From assembly GCF_001598375.1 (NCBI RefSeq), contig NZ_BCYV01000005.1, positions 62,001 to 126,000 on the forward strand: a stretch of 64,000 nt of DNA, in the 5' to 3' direction. The position numbers and the translations under genes were made by a program. This document shows positions 26,271-36,547 of this stretch, piece by piece. Each line of letters begins with the position of its first letter. The stretch's first letter is position 1. The notes beneath the pieces were generated by a model. It was not told where the DNA came from and searched no databases. It worked only from the letters and a program-made list of their open reading frames with translations. This stretch comes from Novosphingobium capsulatum NBRC 12533. GTDB lineage: Bacteria > Pseudomonadota > Alphaproteobacteria > Sphingomonadales > Sphingomonadaceae.

Positions 26271-27743
26271 TCAGGCGGCATGGTCACGCAAACGGGCCAG
26301 GCTCTCTTCCTTTCCGAGGAGAACCAGGACATCGAAAATTCCAGGTGAGGTCGCTTGTCCCGTCAGGCTTGCGCGCAGGGGCTGGGCGATCTTGCCCAAT
26401 CCTACTCCCAGCTCCTCGGCCATTTGCTTGAGATTGGCCTCGAGCGTGGCCGCTGTCCAGTCGTTTGCGCCCTCAAGGCGGGTGATCACTTTGGCAAGGA
26501 TTGCCCGCGCATCGGCGGTGAGCAGGCCTTGCGCCTTTTCATCGAGCGCCAGCGGACGCTGGGCAAACAGGAACACCGCGCCCTTGGCCAGCTCGTTGAG
26601 ATCGGCCGCGCGCACCTTGAGCACCGGCATCGCCTCGGCCAGCTTGGCACGGTCGTGGGCCGGCACCAGCGCGTCGAGCCGCGGCGCGACAAGATCGACC
26701 AGGCGCGCGTCGTCCGCTTCGCGCAGGTAGTGCCCGTTCAAGTTGAGCAGCTTCTTGAGGTCGAAGCGCGAGGCGCCCTTGTTGACATTGGCGATGTCGA
26801 ACCATTTCACCGCCTGGTCGCGGCTGATGATTTCCTCGTCGCCATGGCCCCAGCCGAGGCGAAGCAGGTAGTTGAACACCGCTTCGGGCAGCAGGCCCAT
26901 CTCGTCGCGATAGGCGTCCACGCCCAGGGCGCCGTGGCGCTTGGACAGCTTGGCGCCATCCGCGCCGTGGATCAGCGGGATATGGCCATAGACCGGGTCG
27001 GGCCAGCCACCTTCGATCGCGTTCATCGCGCGGATGATCACCAGCTGGCGGAACGCGTTGTTGATATGGTCATCGCCACGGATCACGTGCGTCACGCCCA
27101 TGTCGTGATCGTCGACCACCACCGCGAGCATATAGGTGGGCGTGCCATCGCCACGCAGGATGACGTAGTCGTCGATTTCCACGTTCTGCACGGTGATTGC
27201 GCCCTGAACGACGTCATCGATCACCGTCTCGCCTTCGCGCGGGGCCTTGACGCGGATGACATAGGGCTTGTCGGCCGGCCAGGTGGCGGGATCGGCATCG
27301 CGCCATTCGCTTTCCAGGCGGAACGGGCGGCGTTCTTCCTGCGCCTTGGCGCGACGGGCGGCGAGTTCTTCCTGCGTCAGATAGCAGCGGTAAGCGTGCC
27401 CGGCGTCGAGCAACTGGTGCGCTACCTGAGCATGGCGATCAGATCGTGCGAACTGGAACACCGGCTCGGCATCGCCACCCAAACCCAGCCAGTTGAGGCC
27501 GTCAAAGATCGCCTCGATCGCGGCGTCGGTGGAACGCGCGCGGTCGGTATCCTCGATGCGCAGCAGATAAGTGCCGCCGTGATGGCGGGCGAAAAGCCAG
27601 TTGAACAGGGCCGTGCGCGCGCCGCCGATATGCAGGAAACCGGTGGGCGATGGGGCAAAGCGGGTGACAACGCGTGCCGCTGGGGTGGGGCTGGCGCTGG
27701 CCGTACCCGATCCTGCAGAAACGGTGTCAGTCTGGCTTGCCAT
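26271..27743 (-). CDS. gltX: Glutamate--tRNA ligase
   Basis: Charges tRNA-Glu, class I aminoacyl-tRNA synthetase. HIGH-type motif in [24 protein letters not shown]-type motif as KLSKRHG. Length 490 aa. The start at 27743 ([11 protein letters not shown]) gives a slightly long, Ala/Ser/Thr-rich N-terminus before [11 protein letters not shown]; the frame reaches much further upstream but that part overlaps comEC in antisense and is not protein-like. Divergent from comEC with 115 bases between starts. Confidence 0.97.
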   Translation of the reverse strand: MASQTDTVSAGSGTASASPTPAARVVTRFAPSPTGFLHIGGARTALFNWLFARHHGGTYLLRIEDTDRARSTDAAIEAIFDGLNWLGLGGDAEPVFQFARSDRHAQVAHQLLDAGHAYRCYLTQEELAARRAKAQEERRPFRLESEWRDADPATWPADKPYVIRVKAPREGETVIDDVVQGAITVQNVEIDDYVILRGDGTPTYMLAVVVDDHDMGVTHVIRGDDHINNAFRQLVIIRAMNAIEGGWPDPVYGHIPLIHGADGAKLSKRHGALGVDAYRDEMGLLPEAVFNYLLRLGWGHGDEEIISRDQAVKWFDIANVNKGASRFDLKKLLNLNGHYLREADDARLVDLVAPRLDALVPAHDRAKLAEAMPVLKVRAADLNELAKGAVFLFAQRPLALDEKAQGLLTADARAILAKVITRLEGANDWTAATLEANLKQMAEELGVGLGKIAQPLRASLTGQATSPGIFDVLVLLGKEESLARLRDHAA

Positions 27744-27858
27744 CGAGGGCGCATTCCTTCCAATTCGGCGCATGGCCGGCCTTGTTGCAACACCGCCTGA
27801 TCCGCAAACGGCGCTTGGCCGGGATAACGGTGCCGGCCCGCAGATAACCGGTCTTGAT

Positions 27859-30114
27859 ATGGGACCGAACGGGCTCGGGCGCCATTGGGCCAAAGCGGCG
27901 CGTTTGTCCAGCATGCTCGCGCATGCGAATGCGTGGATCGAGCAGCGCGGCACAGAACGCGGCCCCTGGCTAAGTGTGGCGTTTGCTGCGGGAATCTGCG
28001 CCTGGGTGGTGCTTCCAGGCCCCTGGCAGTGGCTGGCCCTTATGGCCGGAATGGGCGGAATTTTGCTGCTTGTGCTGCCTCGCGATCGAGACGGCCGATT
28101 CGCCCATTTGCGGTTGGCCGTGCTTTCGCTGGGGCTGATGGTGATGGCCGGCTGCGCCACGATCTGGATCAAGTCTGCCTTTTTGGGCACCCCGCCGATT
28201 CCCCGGCCCATGCTGGTGGTGCTCGATGGCACGGTGGTCGATCGCCAGGTCCAGGCGGCGCAGGGCCGTTTGCGGCTGATTCTGCAGACGCGGGTAACCT
28301 TGCTGTCGGGAGAAACGCGGGACGGTCAGGTGCGGATCAACGTGCCCTTGGCGCCGGCCGGGCAAAACGATTCGGCGCTGGCAGACGGGGCGCGGGTGCG
28401 CCTGCGTGCGCGGCTGATGCCGCCGGCGCCGCCGATGGTGCCGGGCAGCTTTGATTTTGCCCGCAGCGCGTGGTTTTCCGGCCTTATGGCCACCGGCAGC
28501 AGTGTGGGGGCGATCACCCTGCTGGCGCCGGCGCCACCGGGCACGCGGCTCGATGCCGTGCGCCAGCGCCTGGCCGACCACATCCGCACGCAACTGGGCG
28601 GATCACCCGGTGCGATCGCGGCCGCCTTTGCCAGCGGCGATCGCGGCAGCATCGCCACGGCCGATGAAGATGCGATGCGCGACGCGGGGTTGACGCACCT
28701 CCTGTCGATCAGCGGCCTGCACGTCAGCGCCGTGGTCGGCGCGGTATACCTTATCACCGCGCGCCTGCTCGCGCTGGTGCCTTTCCTCGCGCTGCGCCTG
28801 CGCGTGCCGCTGGCGGCGGCCGCGATGGGCGCGCTGGCGGGCATTGGCTATACCCTGCTCACCGGGGCAGAGGTGCCCACGATCCGTTCGTGCCTGGGCG
28901 CGTTGCTGGTGCTCTTGGCCCTGGCGCTGGGCCGTGATCCGCTGTCGTTGCGAATGCTGGCTGTGGCCGCATTTATCGTCATGCTGTTCTGGCCCGAGGC
29001 CGTGGTCGGCCCCAGTTTCCAGATGAGCTTCGGCTCGGTCATCGCCATCATCGCGTTTGATTCGTCCGCGCCGGTGCGGCGCTTCCTTGGCCATGCGCAC
29101 GAAGGCTGGGCGATGCGGCTGGTGCGGCATCTGGCGCTCGTGCTGGCCACGGGCCTGGTGATCGAACTGGCTCTGATACCCATGGCGCTGTTCCATTTCC
29201 ACCGCGCCGGCATCTATGGCGCGGCGGCCAATGTGGTGGCCATTCCGCTCACCACGTTCGTTTCCATGCCGCTGATCGCGCTGGCGCTGCTGCTCGACCT
29301 GGCGGGGTGGGGCGCCCCGGCGTGGTGGGCGGTGGGCAAATCGCTCGATGCGCTGCTGGGCCTGGCCCACCTCACCGCCAGCCAGCCCGGCGCGGTGACC
29401 CTGCTGCCCGGCATGCCCGGCTGGGTCTTCGGCCTGATGGTCGGCGGCCTGCTGTGGCTGGCGCTGTGGACCGGGCGGGTGCGCCTGTGGGGCCTGGTGC
29501 CGGTGGGCGTGGGTGCGGTGTTGACGATCCTGCAACCCACGCCTGATGTGCTGGTAACCGGCGATGGGCACCATGTCGCCCTGGCAGGCGAAGGGCCCAA
29601 CCTGCTGATGCTCCGCGCCACGCGCAGCGATTACACCCCTTCGATGTTGCTCGAAAACGCCGGGCTGGAGGGAGAGGCCCGCCCGCTCGACACCTGGCCC
29701 GGCGCGCAGTGCAACGAGGACTTCTGCCGCGCCGTGCTCACGCGCCAGGGCCGGCGCTACACCGTGCTGATGAGCCGCGGCCGCGACCAGGTGGACTGGC
29801 AGACCCTCACCACCGCCTGCGCCGCCGCCGATATCGTGATCGCTGATCGCACTTTGCCCACCAGTTGCCACCCCCGCTGGCTCAAAGCCGACCGCCGCCT
29901 GCTGCGCCAGACCGGCGGCCTGGCGATCTATCTGGCACAGGGCAAACTGGCGACCGTGGCGGAGACGGAAGGCCAGCATGGCTGGTTTCCGGCGCCGGAG
30001 GCGTGGCGACAGCGACCGGGAGCGGAGCCGCGTTCCGGTGTGTTGTCAAACAGGCCGGAGAAGGCAATGACACAGGTTACGCTCGATCGTGGGCGATCCG
30101 GGGGAAAACCATGA
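27859..30114 (+). CDS. comEC: ComEC/Rec2-family DNA-uptake channel protein
   Basis: Inner-membrane channel for single-stranded DNA uptake in natural transformation. An N-terminal DUF4131-like part has three membrane segments and an OB-like periplasmic region. The Competence domain with [18 protein letters not shown] and about seven further segments follows. The C-terminal part (about 560-700) is a short remnant without the HxHxDH metal motif of a metallo-beta-lactamase, as is common in alphaproteobacterial members. The start ATG at 27859 ([10 protein letters not shown], 751 aa) is chosen because upstream codons are antisense to gltX. It overlaps the next gene by 4 bases. Confidence 0.9.
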   Translation: MGPNGLGRHWAKAARLSSMLAHANAWIEQRGTERGPWLSVAFAAGICAWVVLPGPWQWLALMAGMGGILLLVLPRDRDGRFAHLRLAVLSLGLMVMAGCATIWIKSAFLGTPPIPRPMLVVLDGTVVDRQVQAAQGRLRLILQTRVTLLSGETRDGQVRINVPLAPAGQNDSALADGARVRLRARLMPPAPPMVPGSFDFARSAWFSGLMATGSSVGAITLLAPAPPGTRLDAVRQRLADHIRTQLGGSPGAIAAAFASGDRGSIATADEDAMRDAGLTHLLSISGLHVSAVVGAVYLITARLLALVPFLALRLRVPLAAAAMGALAGIGYTLLTGAEVPTIRSCLGALLVLLALALGRDPLSLRMLAVAAFIVMLFWPEAVVGPSFQMSFGSVIAIIAFDSSAPVRRFLGHAHEGWAMRLVRHLALVLATGLVIELALIPMALFHFHRAGIYGAAANVVAIPLTTFVSMPLIALALLLDLAGWGAPAWWAVGKSLDALLGLAHLTASQPGAVTLLPGMPGWVFGLMVGGLLWLALWTGRVRLWGLVPVGVGAVLTILQPTPDVLVTGDGHHVALAGEGPNLLMLRATRSDYTPSMLLENAGLEGEARPLDTWPGAQCNEDFCRAVLTRQGRRYTVLMSRGRDQVDWQTLTTACAAADIVIADRTLPTSCHPRWLKADRRLLRQTGGLAIYLAQGKLATVAETEGQHGWFPAPEAWRQRPGAEPRSGVLSNRPEKAMTQVTLDRGRSGGKP

Positions 30115-30995
30115 TTCGCAGTCTTGCCGCAGTAATGGCTGTGGCGTTGGTAACCCAGGCGGCTGAGGCGGCAGAGCCGGTCGTTTATTCCGGATCTGGC
30201 CCTTGGCAGATGGACTACGACAAGGACAGCTGCCATCTGGCGCGTAAGTTCACGCATCAGGACCAACAATTGGTGTTAATGCTGAACCGCATGGACACAC
30301 GTGCCAGTGTGGAGGTGCAACTGATGGGCGATGTGGTGAGCGGGACCGCGCATGGCTCACTACAGATCCATGTTCAGTTTGGCCTGGCAGAGCCGCCCGT
30401 ATCGGTACCCGCAAGCTATGGCGTCAGCGCCCATATGAGCGTGCTGACTTTTCAGGTGGGAGATCCGCTAGAAACGGCGCTGCCGGGTGAAAAGCATGCT
30501 ACTTGGCGCGTGCCTTCTCACCGTGATCCCAAACAGGATGGTCCGCGTCGAAATGCCATTACCAGCATCATCTTGCACACGGATGGAATGCCTGCCGTCC
30601 GTCTGGAAACGGCGGCCATGGGCGCACCTTTAGCAGCGCTGGATGCCTGCATGGACGATCTCATGAAAAGCTGGGGCTATGACACGACGACCATGATCGA
30701 GGCCGTGCCAGCTGAATCTCCGGCGCAATGGATCGATCCAGGGGACTTTCCGCGTGATCCATTGCATACCGGACAGCAGGCCAAGTTGAGCTTCCGGCTC
30801 GACGTGGCAGCTGACGGGCGTCCTACCGCGTGCCGGATTACCGGATCGACTGTAGATCCCGAAGGCAAGTTTGCGCAGGCGACCTGCGCCGCACTGATGA
30901 GACGCGCTCGCTTCCAGCCACTGCGCAATGAGGCCGGACAGCCGACTACCGGGTGGTTCTTCAGCCAGGTGCGCTACGTCGTCCCGTCACCATGA
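30111..30995 (+). CDS. Secreted protein with TonB-like C-terminal domain
   Basis: A 294-aa protein with a signal peptide ([20 protein letters not shown]). The last 90 residues (LSFRLDVAADGRPTACRITG, then FAQATCAALMRRARFQPLRNEAG) match the beta-alpha-beta pattern of TonB C-terminal domains, but without a proline-rich spacer or TM anchor, so it is a periplasmic TonB-like domain protein rather than an energy transducer. It starts inside the comEC stop (ATGA). Codon use differs from its neighbours: one 60-base stretch counted by hand (30181-30240) has about 55 percent GC against about 73 percent in comEC (29401-29460). It may be a later arrival between comEC and lexA. Confidence 0.75.
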   Translation: MIRSLAAVMAVALVTQAAEAAEPVVYSGSGPWQMDYDKDSCHLARKFTHQDQQLVLMLNRMDTRASVEVQLMGDVVSGTAHGSLQIHVQFGLAEPPVSVPASYGVSAHMSVLTFQVGDPLETALPGEKHATWRVPSHRDPKQDGPRRNAITSIILHTDGMPAVRLETAAMGAPLAALDACMDDLMKSWGYDTTTMIEAVPAESPAQWIDPGDFPRDPLHTGQQAKLSFRLDVAADGRPTACRITGSTVDPEGKFAQATCAALMRRARFQPLRNEAGQPTTGWFFSQVRYVVPSP

Positions 30996-31248
30996 CAATG
31001 CCGTCACAGGCAGCATTGCGGCTTCGCGTACGTTGCCAAGATAGGCGGGGGGGAGCAATCCTTCTTTAACGCCAGATTGCGGACTGGACGTTGAACCAAT
31101 TTCCGGATGGCGATCAAATGCCGGGCTGGCGACTATATTGGGCTGGGCCCATACTATTGTTGTAACTCGTCAGCGGTATTCGCACAAGAACAAGCTTCCG
31201 GCAGGAATAAGCGTGAACCTTGTGATATCTGTCGCTCCGGCACCACCC

Positions 31249-31938
31249 TCAATGATACCGCCGCAGCAGGCCCGCCAGCTTGCCTTGCACTTCCACTTCG
31301 TCAGGCGCGTAGAATTGGGGGTTGTAGGCGGCGTTGGCGGGGTCGAGGCGGATGCGGCCTTTTTCGTGGTGGAGGTATTTGAGAGTTGCTTCCTCGCCGC
31401 GCACCAGGGCGACGACGATTTCGCCGTCGCGGGCGGTGTTGGTGCGGCGCACGAGGGCGTAGTCGCCGTCCAGGATGCCGGCGTCGACCATCGAATCGCC
31501 CGACACTTCCAGCGCGTAGTGCTCGCCAGAGCCGAGCAGGGCGGCGGGCACGGGCAGCATGGCCGAACCTTCCAGTGCCTCGATCGGGGCGCCGGCGGCG
31601 ATGCGGCCGTGGAGCGGGATTTCGATCACGTCGTTCGCGGCCACTGGCGCTAGGCGCGGGGTGGCGGACGCGGGGGCAGTGGGGCGCGGCGCGGGATTGC
31701 GCGCGGCGGCCTTGGTCGCCAGGCTTTCCGGCTCGCGGATCACTTCGAGGGCGCGGGCGCGGTTGGGCAGGCGGCGGATGAAGCCGCGTTCTTCCAGCGC
31801 AGAGATCAGGCGGTGCACGCCAGACTTTGACTTGAGATCGAGCGCTTCCTTCATTTCTTCAAACGAAGGGGAAATGCCGGAATCATCAAGGCGCGTCTGG
31901 ATGAACGAGAGCAGTTCGTGCTGCTTGCGCGTGAGCAT
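31249..31938 (-). CDS. lexA: LexA repressor
   Basis: SOS repressor that cleaves itself when RecA is activated by single-stranded DNA. N-terminal winged helix ([40 protein letters not shown]), flexible Ala/Pro linker, cleavage site Ala115-Gly116 (RIAAGAP), catalytic Ser149 (GDSMVDAG) and Lys187 (ATLKYL). Length 229 aa. ATG 31938 is preferred over a TTG two codons upstream. A LexA box 18 bases upstream shows autoregulation. It stands at the end of the moa/trp run, 57 bases after moeA... its own box separates it from moeA. Confidence 0.97.
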   Translation of the reverse strand: MLTRKQHELLSFIQTRLDDSGISPSFEEMKEALDLKSKSGVHRLISALEERGFIRRLPNRARALEVIREPESLATKAAARNPAPRPTAPASATPRLAPVAANDVIEIPLHGRIAAGAPIEALEGSAMLPVPAALLGSGEHYALEVSGDSMVDAGILDGDYALVRRTNTARDGEIVVALVRGEEATLKYLHHEKGRIRLDPANAAYNPQFYAPDEVEVQGKLAGLLRRYH

Positions 31939-31956
31939 CCGCAAGTCTCCTATGGC

Positions 31957-31971
31957 GAACGAATGCGGAAC
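31957..31971 (-). promoter_or_regulatory. LexA (SOS) box before lexA
   Basis: GAAC (31957-31960), seven bases, GAAC (31968-31971) on the plus strand, i.e. GTTC-N7-GTTC read toward lexA. It lies 18 bases before the lexA ATG and is the expected autoregulatory operator. Confidence 0.88.
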
Positions 31972-31995
31972 GAATAAGCAACCAAACCGAACCCG

Positions 31996-33231
31996 TCAAG
32001 CAAATCCGCCAAATTCGAGCAGATAGATCGGCACCTTGCTCCCTTCCGGTTGCATCGCCGTGCCCGCCTCGCGCTGCACCAGGCAATTGGCGCGGGCAAT
32101 GGGGGCGATCGCGCCGGAATCCTGCAACGGATCGAGTGTGACGGAAACGCCATCCCAATGGCCGCGCAGGAATTCGGTGCGCCCGCCACCGGCCGGCATC
32201 GGCTGGGCCAGCGGCATGTGCAGCGGGCTGGGCAGCGGCTGGGCGGCGCCCAGCGCGGCGCGCAGCAGGGGCAGCATGAACAGGTGCGCGGTGACATAGG
32301 CAGAGGCCGGGTTGCCCGGCAGGCCGAGGATCACCTGCGGCGCGGCGCGGTCCTTGGCGCTGCGTTGCCCCACCAGCAGCGGCTTGCCCGGCTTGATCGC
32401 CACGCGCCAGAAATCGATGCGCGCGCCCACTGCCTCCAGTGCCGGGCGAACCAGATCGTGGTCACCGACCGAGGCGCCGCCGCTGGTGACGATGATATCA
32501 GCCTCGCGCACGCTATCGAGCGCGGCGGCCAGGGCATCGAGCCGATCGGGCACCGGGCCGATGCGCTGCACGTCCACCGGCAGGGCGGCGGCCATGGCGG
32601 CCAGCATCGGGCCATTGCTGGCCGGGATCTGGTGGCTTTGCAGGGCGTGGCCGGCGGCGGCCAGTTCGTCGCCGCTGTCGATCACGGCCAGGCGCAGGCG
32701 GCGGCAGACTGGCACGTGGCCATGCCCGGCGGCGATGGCCAGCGCGATCTGCGCCGCGCCCAGCCGCGTGCCGGTGGGGAGCAGTGGGTCTTGCGCAGCA
32801 AAATCCATGCCCGCCGCGCGGATATGGCGCGAGGGCGGTTGCGGCGGCGTGCCGGTGATGGCGAGCGCGGCGCCATCGCGCGCGCAGTCTTCCTGCAGCA
32901 GCACGCAATCGGCGCCTGCGGGCATGGCCGCGCCAGTGCTGATCCGCACGGCCTGGCCGGGCGCTACCGTGCCGGCAAATGGATGGCCGGCGGCGCTTTC
33001 TCCCGCCACGGTCCATGGGCCGGGCAGATCGGAGCTGCGCAGGGCATAGCCATCCATCGCCGAAAGCGCGGTGGCCGGCTGCGTGCGCGCGGCGACGAGC
33101 GGCGCGGCGAGATAGTGGCCCAGCGCCTCTGCCGTGGCGCGATGGTCGATCGGCAGGCGCGGGGCGAGGGCGATGAGCCGGGCCTGCGCCTGTTCGAGCG
33201 GCAGGGGCGGCTGGCGCGGCGGGGCATTCAT
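31996..33231 (-). CDS. moeA: Molybdopterin molybdenumtransferase MoeA
   Basis: Inserts molybdate into adenylated molybdopterin in molybdenum-cofactor synthesis. Typical blocks: [15 protein letters not shown], the PVIRTGAAMP-like [37 protein letters not shown] (MoCF domain) and [19 protein letters not shown]. Length 411 aa. The ATG at 33231 overlaps the moaC stop (ATGA), a sign of translational coupling. It is the last gene of the minus-strand run that begins at ppiD. Confidence 0.95.
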   Translation of the reverse strand: MNAPPRQPPLPLEQAQARLIALAPRLPIDHRATAEALGHYLAAPLVAARTQPATALSAMDGYALRSSDLPGPWTVAGESAAGHPFAGTVAPGQAVRISTGAAMPAGADCVLLQEDCARDGAALAITGTPPQPPSRHIRAAGMDFAAQDPLLPTGTRLGAAQIALAIAAGHGHVPVCRRLRLAVIDSGDELAAAGHALQSHQIPASNGPMLAAMAAALPVDVQRIGPVPDRLDALAAALDSVREADIIVTSGGASVGDHDLVRPALEAVGARIDFWRVAIKPGKPLLVGQRSAKDRAAPQVILGLPGNPASAYVTAHLFMLPLLRAALGAAQPLPSPLHMPLAQPMPAGGGRTEFLRGHWDGVSVTLDPLQDSGAIAPIARANCLVQREAGTAMQPEGSKVPIYLLEFGGFA

Positions 33232-33698
33232 GGCGCGGACCAATCGCCCGATTTGCCGCCGCGCTTGGCGACCAGGCGTACGGCCTCGATCACCATGCCC
33301 TTGTCCACCGCCTTGGCCATGTCATAGATTGTCAGCAATGCCACGCAAGCGGCTGTCATCGCTTCCATTTCCACGCCGGTTTTGGCGGTGAGCGAGGCGG
33401 TGGCGGTGCATTCCACGCCGCCATCAACAAAGCCAAATTCCACCGCCACGGCATCGAGCGAGAGCGGGTGGCACAGCGGGATCAACTCGCCGGTTTTCTT
33501 GGCGGCCATGATCCCGGCGATGCGGGCGGTGGCCAGCACATCGCCCTTGGGCACGGTGCCATCGCGGATCGCGGCCAGCGCCGTTGCCGACATGCGGATC
33601 ATACCCCGGGCCACGGCCACGCGCTGCGTGGCGGGCTTGGCGCCGACATCGACCATGCGCGCATGGCCCTGGGCATCGAGGTGGGTAAGCTCTGTCAT
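33228..33698 (-). CDS. moaC: Cyclic pyranopterin monophosphate synthase MoaC
   Basis: Converts the MoaA product to cyclic pyranopterin monophosphate, the first stable molybdenum-cofactor intermediate. 156 aa, family motifs [66 protein letters not shown] (start and end of the core) and the terminal KRGGKSGDW. The start [11 protein letters not shown] at 33698 fits family length; the frame upstream is unconserved. It follows the RNase H-like gene after 7 bases. Confidence 0.97.
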   Translation of the reverse strand: MTELTHLDAQGHARMVDVGAKPATQRVAVARGMIRMSATALAAIRDGTVPKGDVLATARIAGIMAAKKTGELIPLCHPLSLDAVAVEFGFVDGGVECTATASLTAKTGVEMEAMTAACVALLTIYDMAKAVDKGMVIEAVRLVAKRGGKSGDWSAP

Positions 33699-33705
33699 CC
33701 CACGC

Positions 33706-34152
33706 TCATGCCATGCGGGGGAAAAGGCGCAAGCCCTGTTGATCGGCCAGCGGCTGTGGCGGGGCGAGGCCGGCGCGGCGATATTCGAGCGCAATGCCGG
33801 CAAGGTTTTGCGCACGGCCGACATGGCGGACCCGCACGCGCGAAAATGAAACGAGGCCGTTCCGATAAGCGGCAAGGCAATCGGCCGTGGCGGGATGGGC
33901 GGCGGTGCGGCCGGCGATCTGGTCGATCACGAAGGCGGAATCGCCGCACAGCACCACGTCTGTCTCGCCAAGCTGCAGGGCGAGGTCCATCGCGCCGAGC
34001 AGGGCCAGCCATTCGGCGCGGTTGCTGTCACCCAGGCCGCAATCGGGCAAAACCCAGGTGCGGCCACCGGTAACGACTGCGATTTCCATGCGGCCAGGGT
34101 TGGGCCGGCAGCCGCCATCGAACCACAGCTTGCGCGGTGCGGGCGGCGGCAA
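33706..34152 (-). CDS. RNase H-like protein
   Basis: A 148-aa member of the RNase HI/reverse-transcriptase-RNase H fold, which cuts RNA in RNA-DNA hybrids. Three of the four acidic residues are clear: Asp12 ([11 protein letters not shown]), Glu47 (SNRAEWLAL) and Asp71 (CGDSAFVID). In the last motif ([15 protein letters not shown]) the usual fourth Asp is not present. Activity could therefore be weak or altered. It lies tightly between trpC and moaC (7 bases on each side), so it is transcribed with them. Confidence 0.78.
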   Translation of the reverse strand: MPPPAPRKLWFDGGCRPNPGRMEIAVVTGGRTWVLPDCGLGDSNRAEWLALLGAMDLALQLGETDVVLCGDSAFVIDQIAGRTAAHPATADCLAAYRNGLVSFSRVRVRHVGRAQNLAGIALEYRRAGLAPPQPLADQQGLRLFPRMA

Positions 34153-34159
34153 GCTGGGG

Positions 34160-34948
34160 TCAGCCCTGCAGCAGCGCCTGGGTGGCGGCGGCCACGTCGG
34201 CCTCGCGCATCAGGCTTTCACCCACCAGGAACGTGCGCGCGCCGCAGGCGGACAGGCGAACGAGATCGGCGTGGGTGTTGATGCCGCTTTCGGCCACCAG
34301 CAGCGTGCCGGCGGGCGCCAGCGGGGCCAGGCGCTCGGTATTGGCGATGTCGGTGACGAAGCGCTTGAGATCGCGGTTGTTCACCCCGATCAGGCGGGAA
34401 TGCAGGCGCGCGGCGCGCTCCATCTCGGCCTCGTCATGCACTTCGACCAGCACGTCCATGCCGTGCTCGCGCGCCGCGGCTTCGATCTCGGCCATCTGGC
34501 CATCATCGAGTGCGGCGACGATGATCAGGATGGCATCGGCGCCGATCGCGCGGGCTTCGGCCACCTGCCAGGGATCGACCATGAAGTCCTTGCGCAGCAC
34601 GGGCAGCGCACAGGCGGCGCGGGCGGCGACGAGATAGTCTTCATGCCCCTGGAAATAGGGCGCATCCGTCAGGATCGAAAGGCATGCGGCGCCACCGGCT
34701 TCATAGGCGCGGGCATGGTCGGCCGGCTGAAAATCGGCGCGGATCAGGCCCTTGGAGGGGCTGGCTTTCTTGATTTCGGCAATCAGGGCAAAGCCGGTGG
34801 CGGCGCGGGCACGCAGGGCAGCCTCAAACCCGCGCGGCGCGGTTTGCGTAGCGGCGCGGGCGGCCAGGTCAGCGAGCGATGTGGTGGCCTTGCGCTGGGC
34901 CACTTCGGCGCGCTTGGTGGTGCAGATTTCGGTAAGCTTGTCAGTCAT
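34160..34948 (-). CDS. trpC: Indole-3-glycerol phosphate synthase
   Basis: Fourth step of tryptophan synthesis from chorismate: closes the indole ring. 262 aa, monofunctional TIM barrel with [56 protein letters not shown] and [15 protein letters not shown] 34948 is preferred over a GTG two codons upstream. It follows trpD after 12 bases. Confidence 0.97.
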   Translation of the reverse strand: MTDKLTEICTTKRAEVAQRKATTSLADLAARAATQTAPRGFEAALRARAATGFALIAEIKKASPSKGLIRADFQPADHARAYEAGGAACLSILTDAPYFQGHEDYLVAARAACALPVLRKDFMVDPWQVAEARAIGADAILIIVAALDDGQMAEIEAAAREHGMDVLVEVHDEAEMERAARLHSRLIGVNNRDLKRFVTDIANTERLAPLAPAGTLLVAESGINTHADLVRLSACGARTFLVGESLMREADVAAATQALLQG

Positions 34949-34960
34949 GTGCACAGAGCC

Positions 34961-35956
34961 TTACTTCAGCGCGTCAATCCAGCAACGCAGCAGGCCAAGG
35001 GCCAGGCCCTTGTCGATGGTTTCGGCAGCTTCTTCAACGCCTTCGTGCCAGTCGGTGACATCCCCGGCGACCATCAGCGCGGCCGCGGCGTTGAACAGCA
35101 CGGCATCGCGATAGGGGCCGGGCTGGCCATCGAGCAGCGCCTGGAGCGCAGCGGCGTTATAGGCAGCGTCTCCGCCGCGAATGGCATCGACCGGCGCGGT
35201 GGTCAGGCCAGCGTCGCCCGGCGCGATGCGGTGCATGAGGATCGCGCCTCCATGCACGTCGGCCACTTCATTGCCGCCGGCCAGGCTCAATTCGTCGAGG
35301 CCTTCATCCCCCGAAACCACGAACGAGCGCGCGGTGCCCAGCCGCGCCAGGGCATCGGCATAGATCGGCACATAGGCGGGGCGGGCAATGCCGACGAGCT
35401 GGCGCTGCACGCCGGCGGGATTGGCCAGCGGGCCCATCAGGTTGAAGATCGTGCGGCGGCCAATGGCACGGCGGATCGGCATGATCCGGCCCATGGCAGG
35501 GTGGTGCTTGCCGGCGAACAGGAAGCAGATGCCAAGGTCTGCCAGCGTTTCCTCGGCTGTTTCGACTGCGCGATCGAGGTTGAGACCCAGCGCCTCCAGC
35601 GTATCGGCAGCGCCCGCCTTGGAACTGGCGGCGCGGTTGCCGTGCTTGGCCACTGGCACGCCGCAGGCGGCAACAACCAGGCTTACCGCGGTGGACACGT
35701 TCAAGGTGTGGTGCCCGTCGCCACCGGTGCCGCAGACATCGATGGCGTTTTCGGGCGCGGCGATGCTGATCATGCGCGCGCGCATGGCCTGGGCCGCGCC
35801 AGCAATTTCGCTGGCGCTTTCGCCGCGATCGGACAGCGCGACGAGGAAGGCGACGGTCGCATCGTCTGCCACCTGGCCATCGAGGATCGCGGCAAAGGCA
35901 GCTTCGGCTTCATCCTGATCGAGCGGGATTTCCCCGACCGGGGGCAGCACGGTCAT
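34961..35956 (-). CDS. trpD: Anthranilate phosphoribosyltransferase
   Basis: Attaches phosphoribosyl to anthranilate in tryptophan synthesis. 331 aa, with the PRPP-binding [38 protein letters not shown] and [19 protein letters not shown] motifs. The ATG at 35956 overlaps the trpG stop (ATGA), so trpG and trpD are coupled. trpD is separate from trpG here, unlike in enterobacteria. Confidence 0.97.
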   Translation of the reverse strand: MTVLPPVGEIPLDQDEAEAAFAAILDGQVADDATVAFLVALSDRGESASEIAGAAQAMRARMISIAAPENAIDVCGTGGDGHHTLNVSTAVSLVVAACGVPVAKHGNRAASSKAGAADTLEALGLNLDRAVETAEETLADLGICFLFAGKHHPAMGRIMPIRRAIGRRTIFNLMGPLANPAGVQRQLVGIARPAYVPIYADALARLGTARSFVVSGDEGLDELSLAGGNEVADVHGGAILMHRIAPGDAGLTTAPVDAIRGGDAAYNAAALQALLDGQPGPYRDAVLFNAAAALMVAGDVTDWHEGVEEAAETIDKGLALGLLRCWIDALK

Positions 35957-36537
35957 GCCGGCATCCGCGCCGCGATCCCGCACAATGCCAGAAAATTGGC
36001 GATCATGGCGTGGCCATGCTCGGTCGCGATGCTTTCTGGATGGAACTGCACGCCGTGGATCGGCAGGCTGGCGTGGCGAAAGCCCATGGTGTGGCCATCA
36101 TCCGACCGCGCGTTGACGATCAGGCATTCGGGCACGTCTTCCACCACCAGCGAGTGATAGCGCGTTGCGGTAAAGGGCGAAGGCAGGCCGGCGAACACGC
36201 CGGTGCCATCGTGGGTGACGGGCGAGGTCTTGCCGTGCATCAGCCCACCGCGCACCACCTTGCCGCCGAAATATTGGCCGATGGATTGGTGGCCCAGGCA
36301 CACGCCGAGCAGCGGCATGCCTGCCTGCGCTGCCGCGCCGACGAGATCGAGGCTGACGCCCGCTTCGTTGGGGGTGCAGGGGCCGGGCGAGAGCAGGAAG
36401 CCCTTGGCGCCCGAAGCCAGCGCTTCGGCTGCGGTCAGCGCGTCGTTGCGCACCACGTTCACTTCTGCGCCCAGTTCCATCAGGTAGTGGACCAGGTTCC
36501 AGGTGAAGCTGTCGTAATTGTCGATGACGAGGATCAT
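35953..36537 (-). CDS. trpG: Anthranilate synthase component II (glutamine amidotransferase)
   Basis: Supplies ammonia from glutamine to TrpE. 194 aa, class I amidotransferase with the nucleophile cysteine in [17 protein letters not shown] and the catalytic His-Glu pair in [15 protein letters not shown]. The N-terminus [19 protein letters not shown] is canonical. The gene starts 10 bases after trpE. The same family can serve folate synthesis, but the trp neighbours settle the main role. Confidence 0.97.
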   Translation of the reverse strand: MILVIDNYDSFTWNLVHYLMELGAEVNVVRNDALTAAEALASGAKGFLLSPGPCTPNEAGVSLDLVGAAAQAGMPLLGVCLGHQSIGQYFGGKVVRGGLMHGKTSPVTHDGTGVFAGLPSPFTATRYHSLVVEDVPECLIVNARSDDGHTMGFRHASLPIHGVQFHPESIATEHGHAMIANFLALCGIAARMPA

Positions 36538-36547
36538 GGTCTAATCC

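Noticed and set aside
27601..27858. Longer ComEC start
   Set aside because: The extra codons are antisense to gltX and encode no plausible sequence.
27744..28232. N-terminal extension of GltX
   Set aside because: The upstream frame overlaps comEC in antisense and is not synthetase-like; the ATG at 27743 fits.
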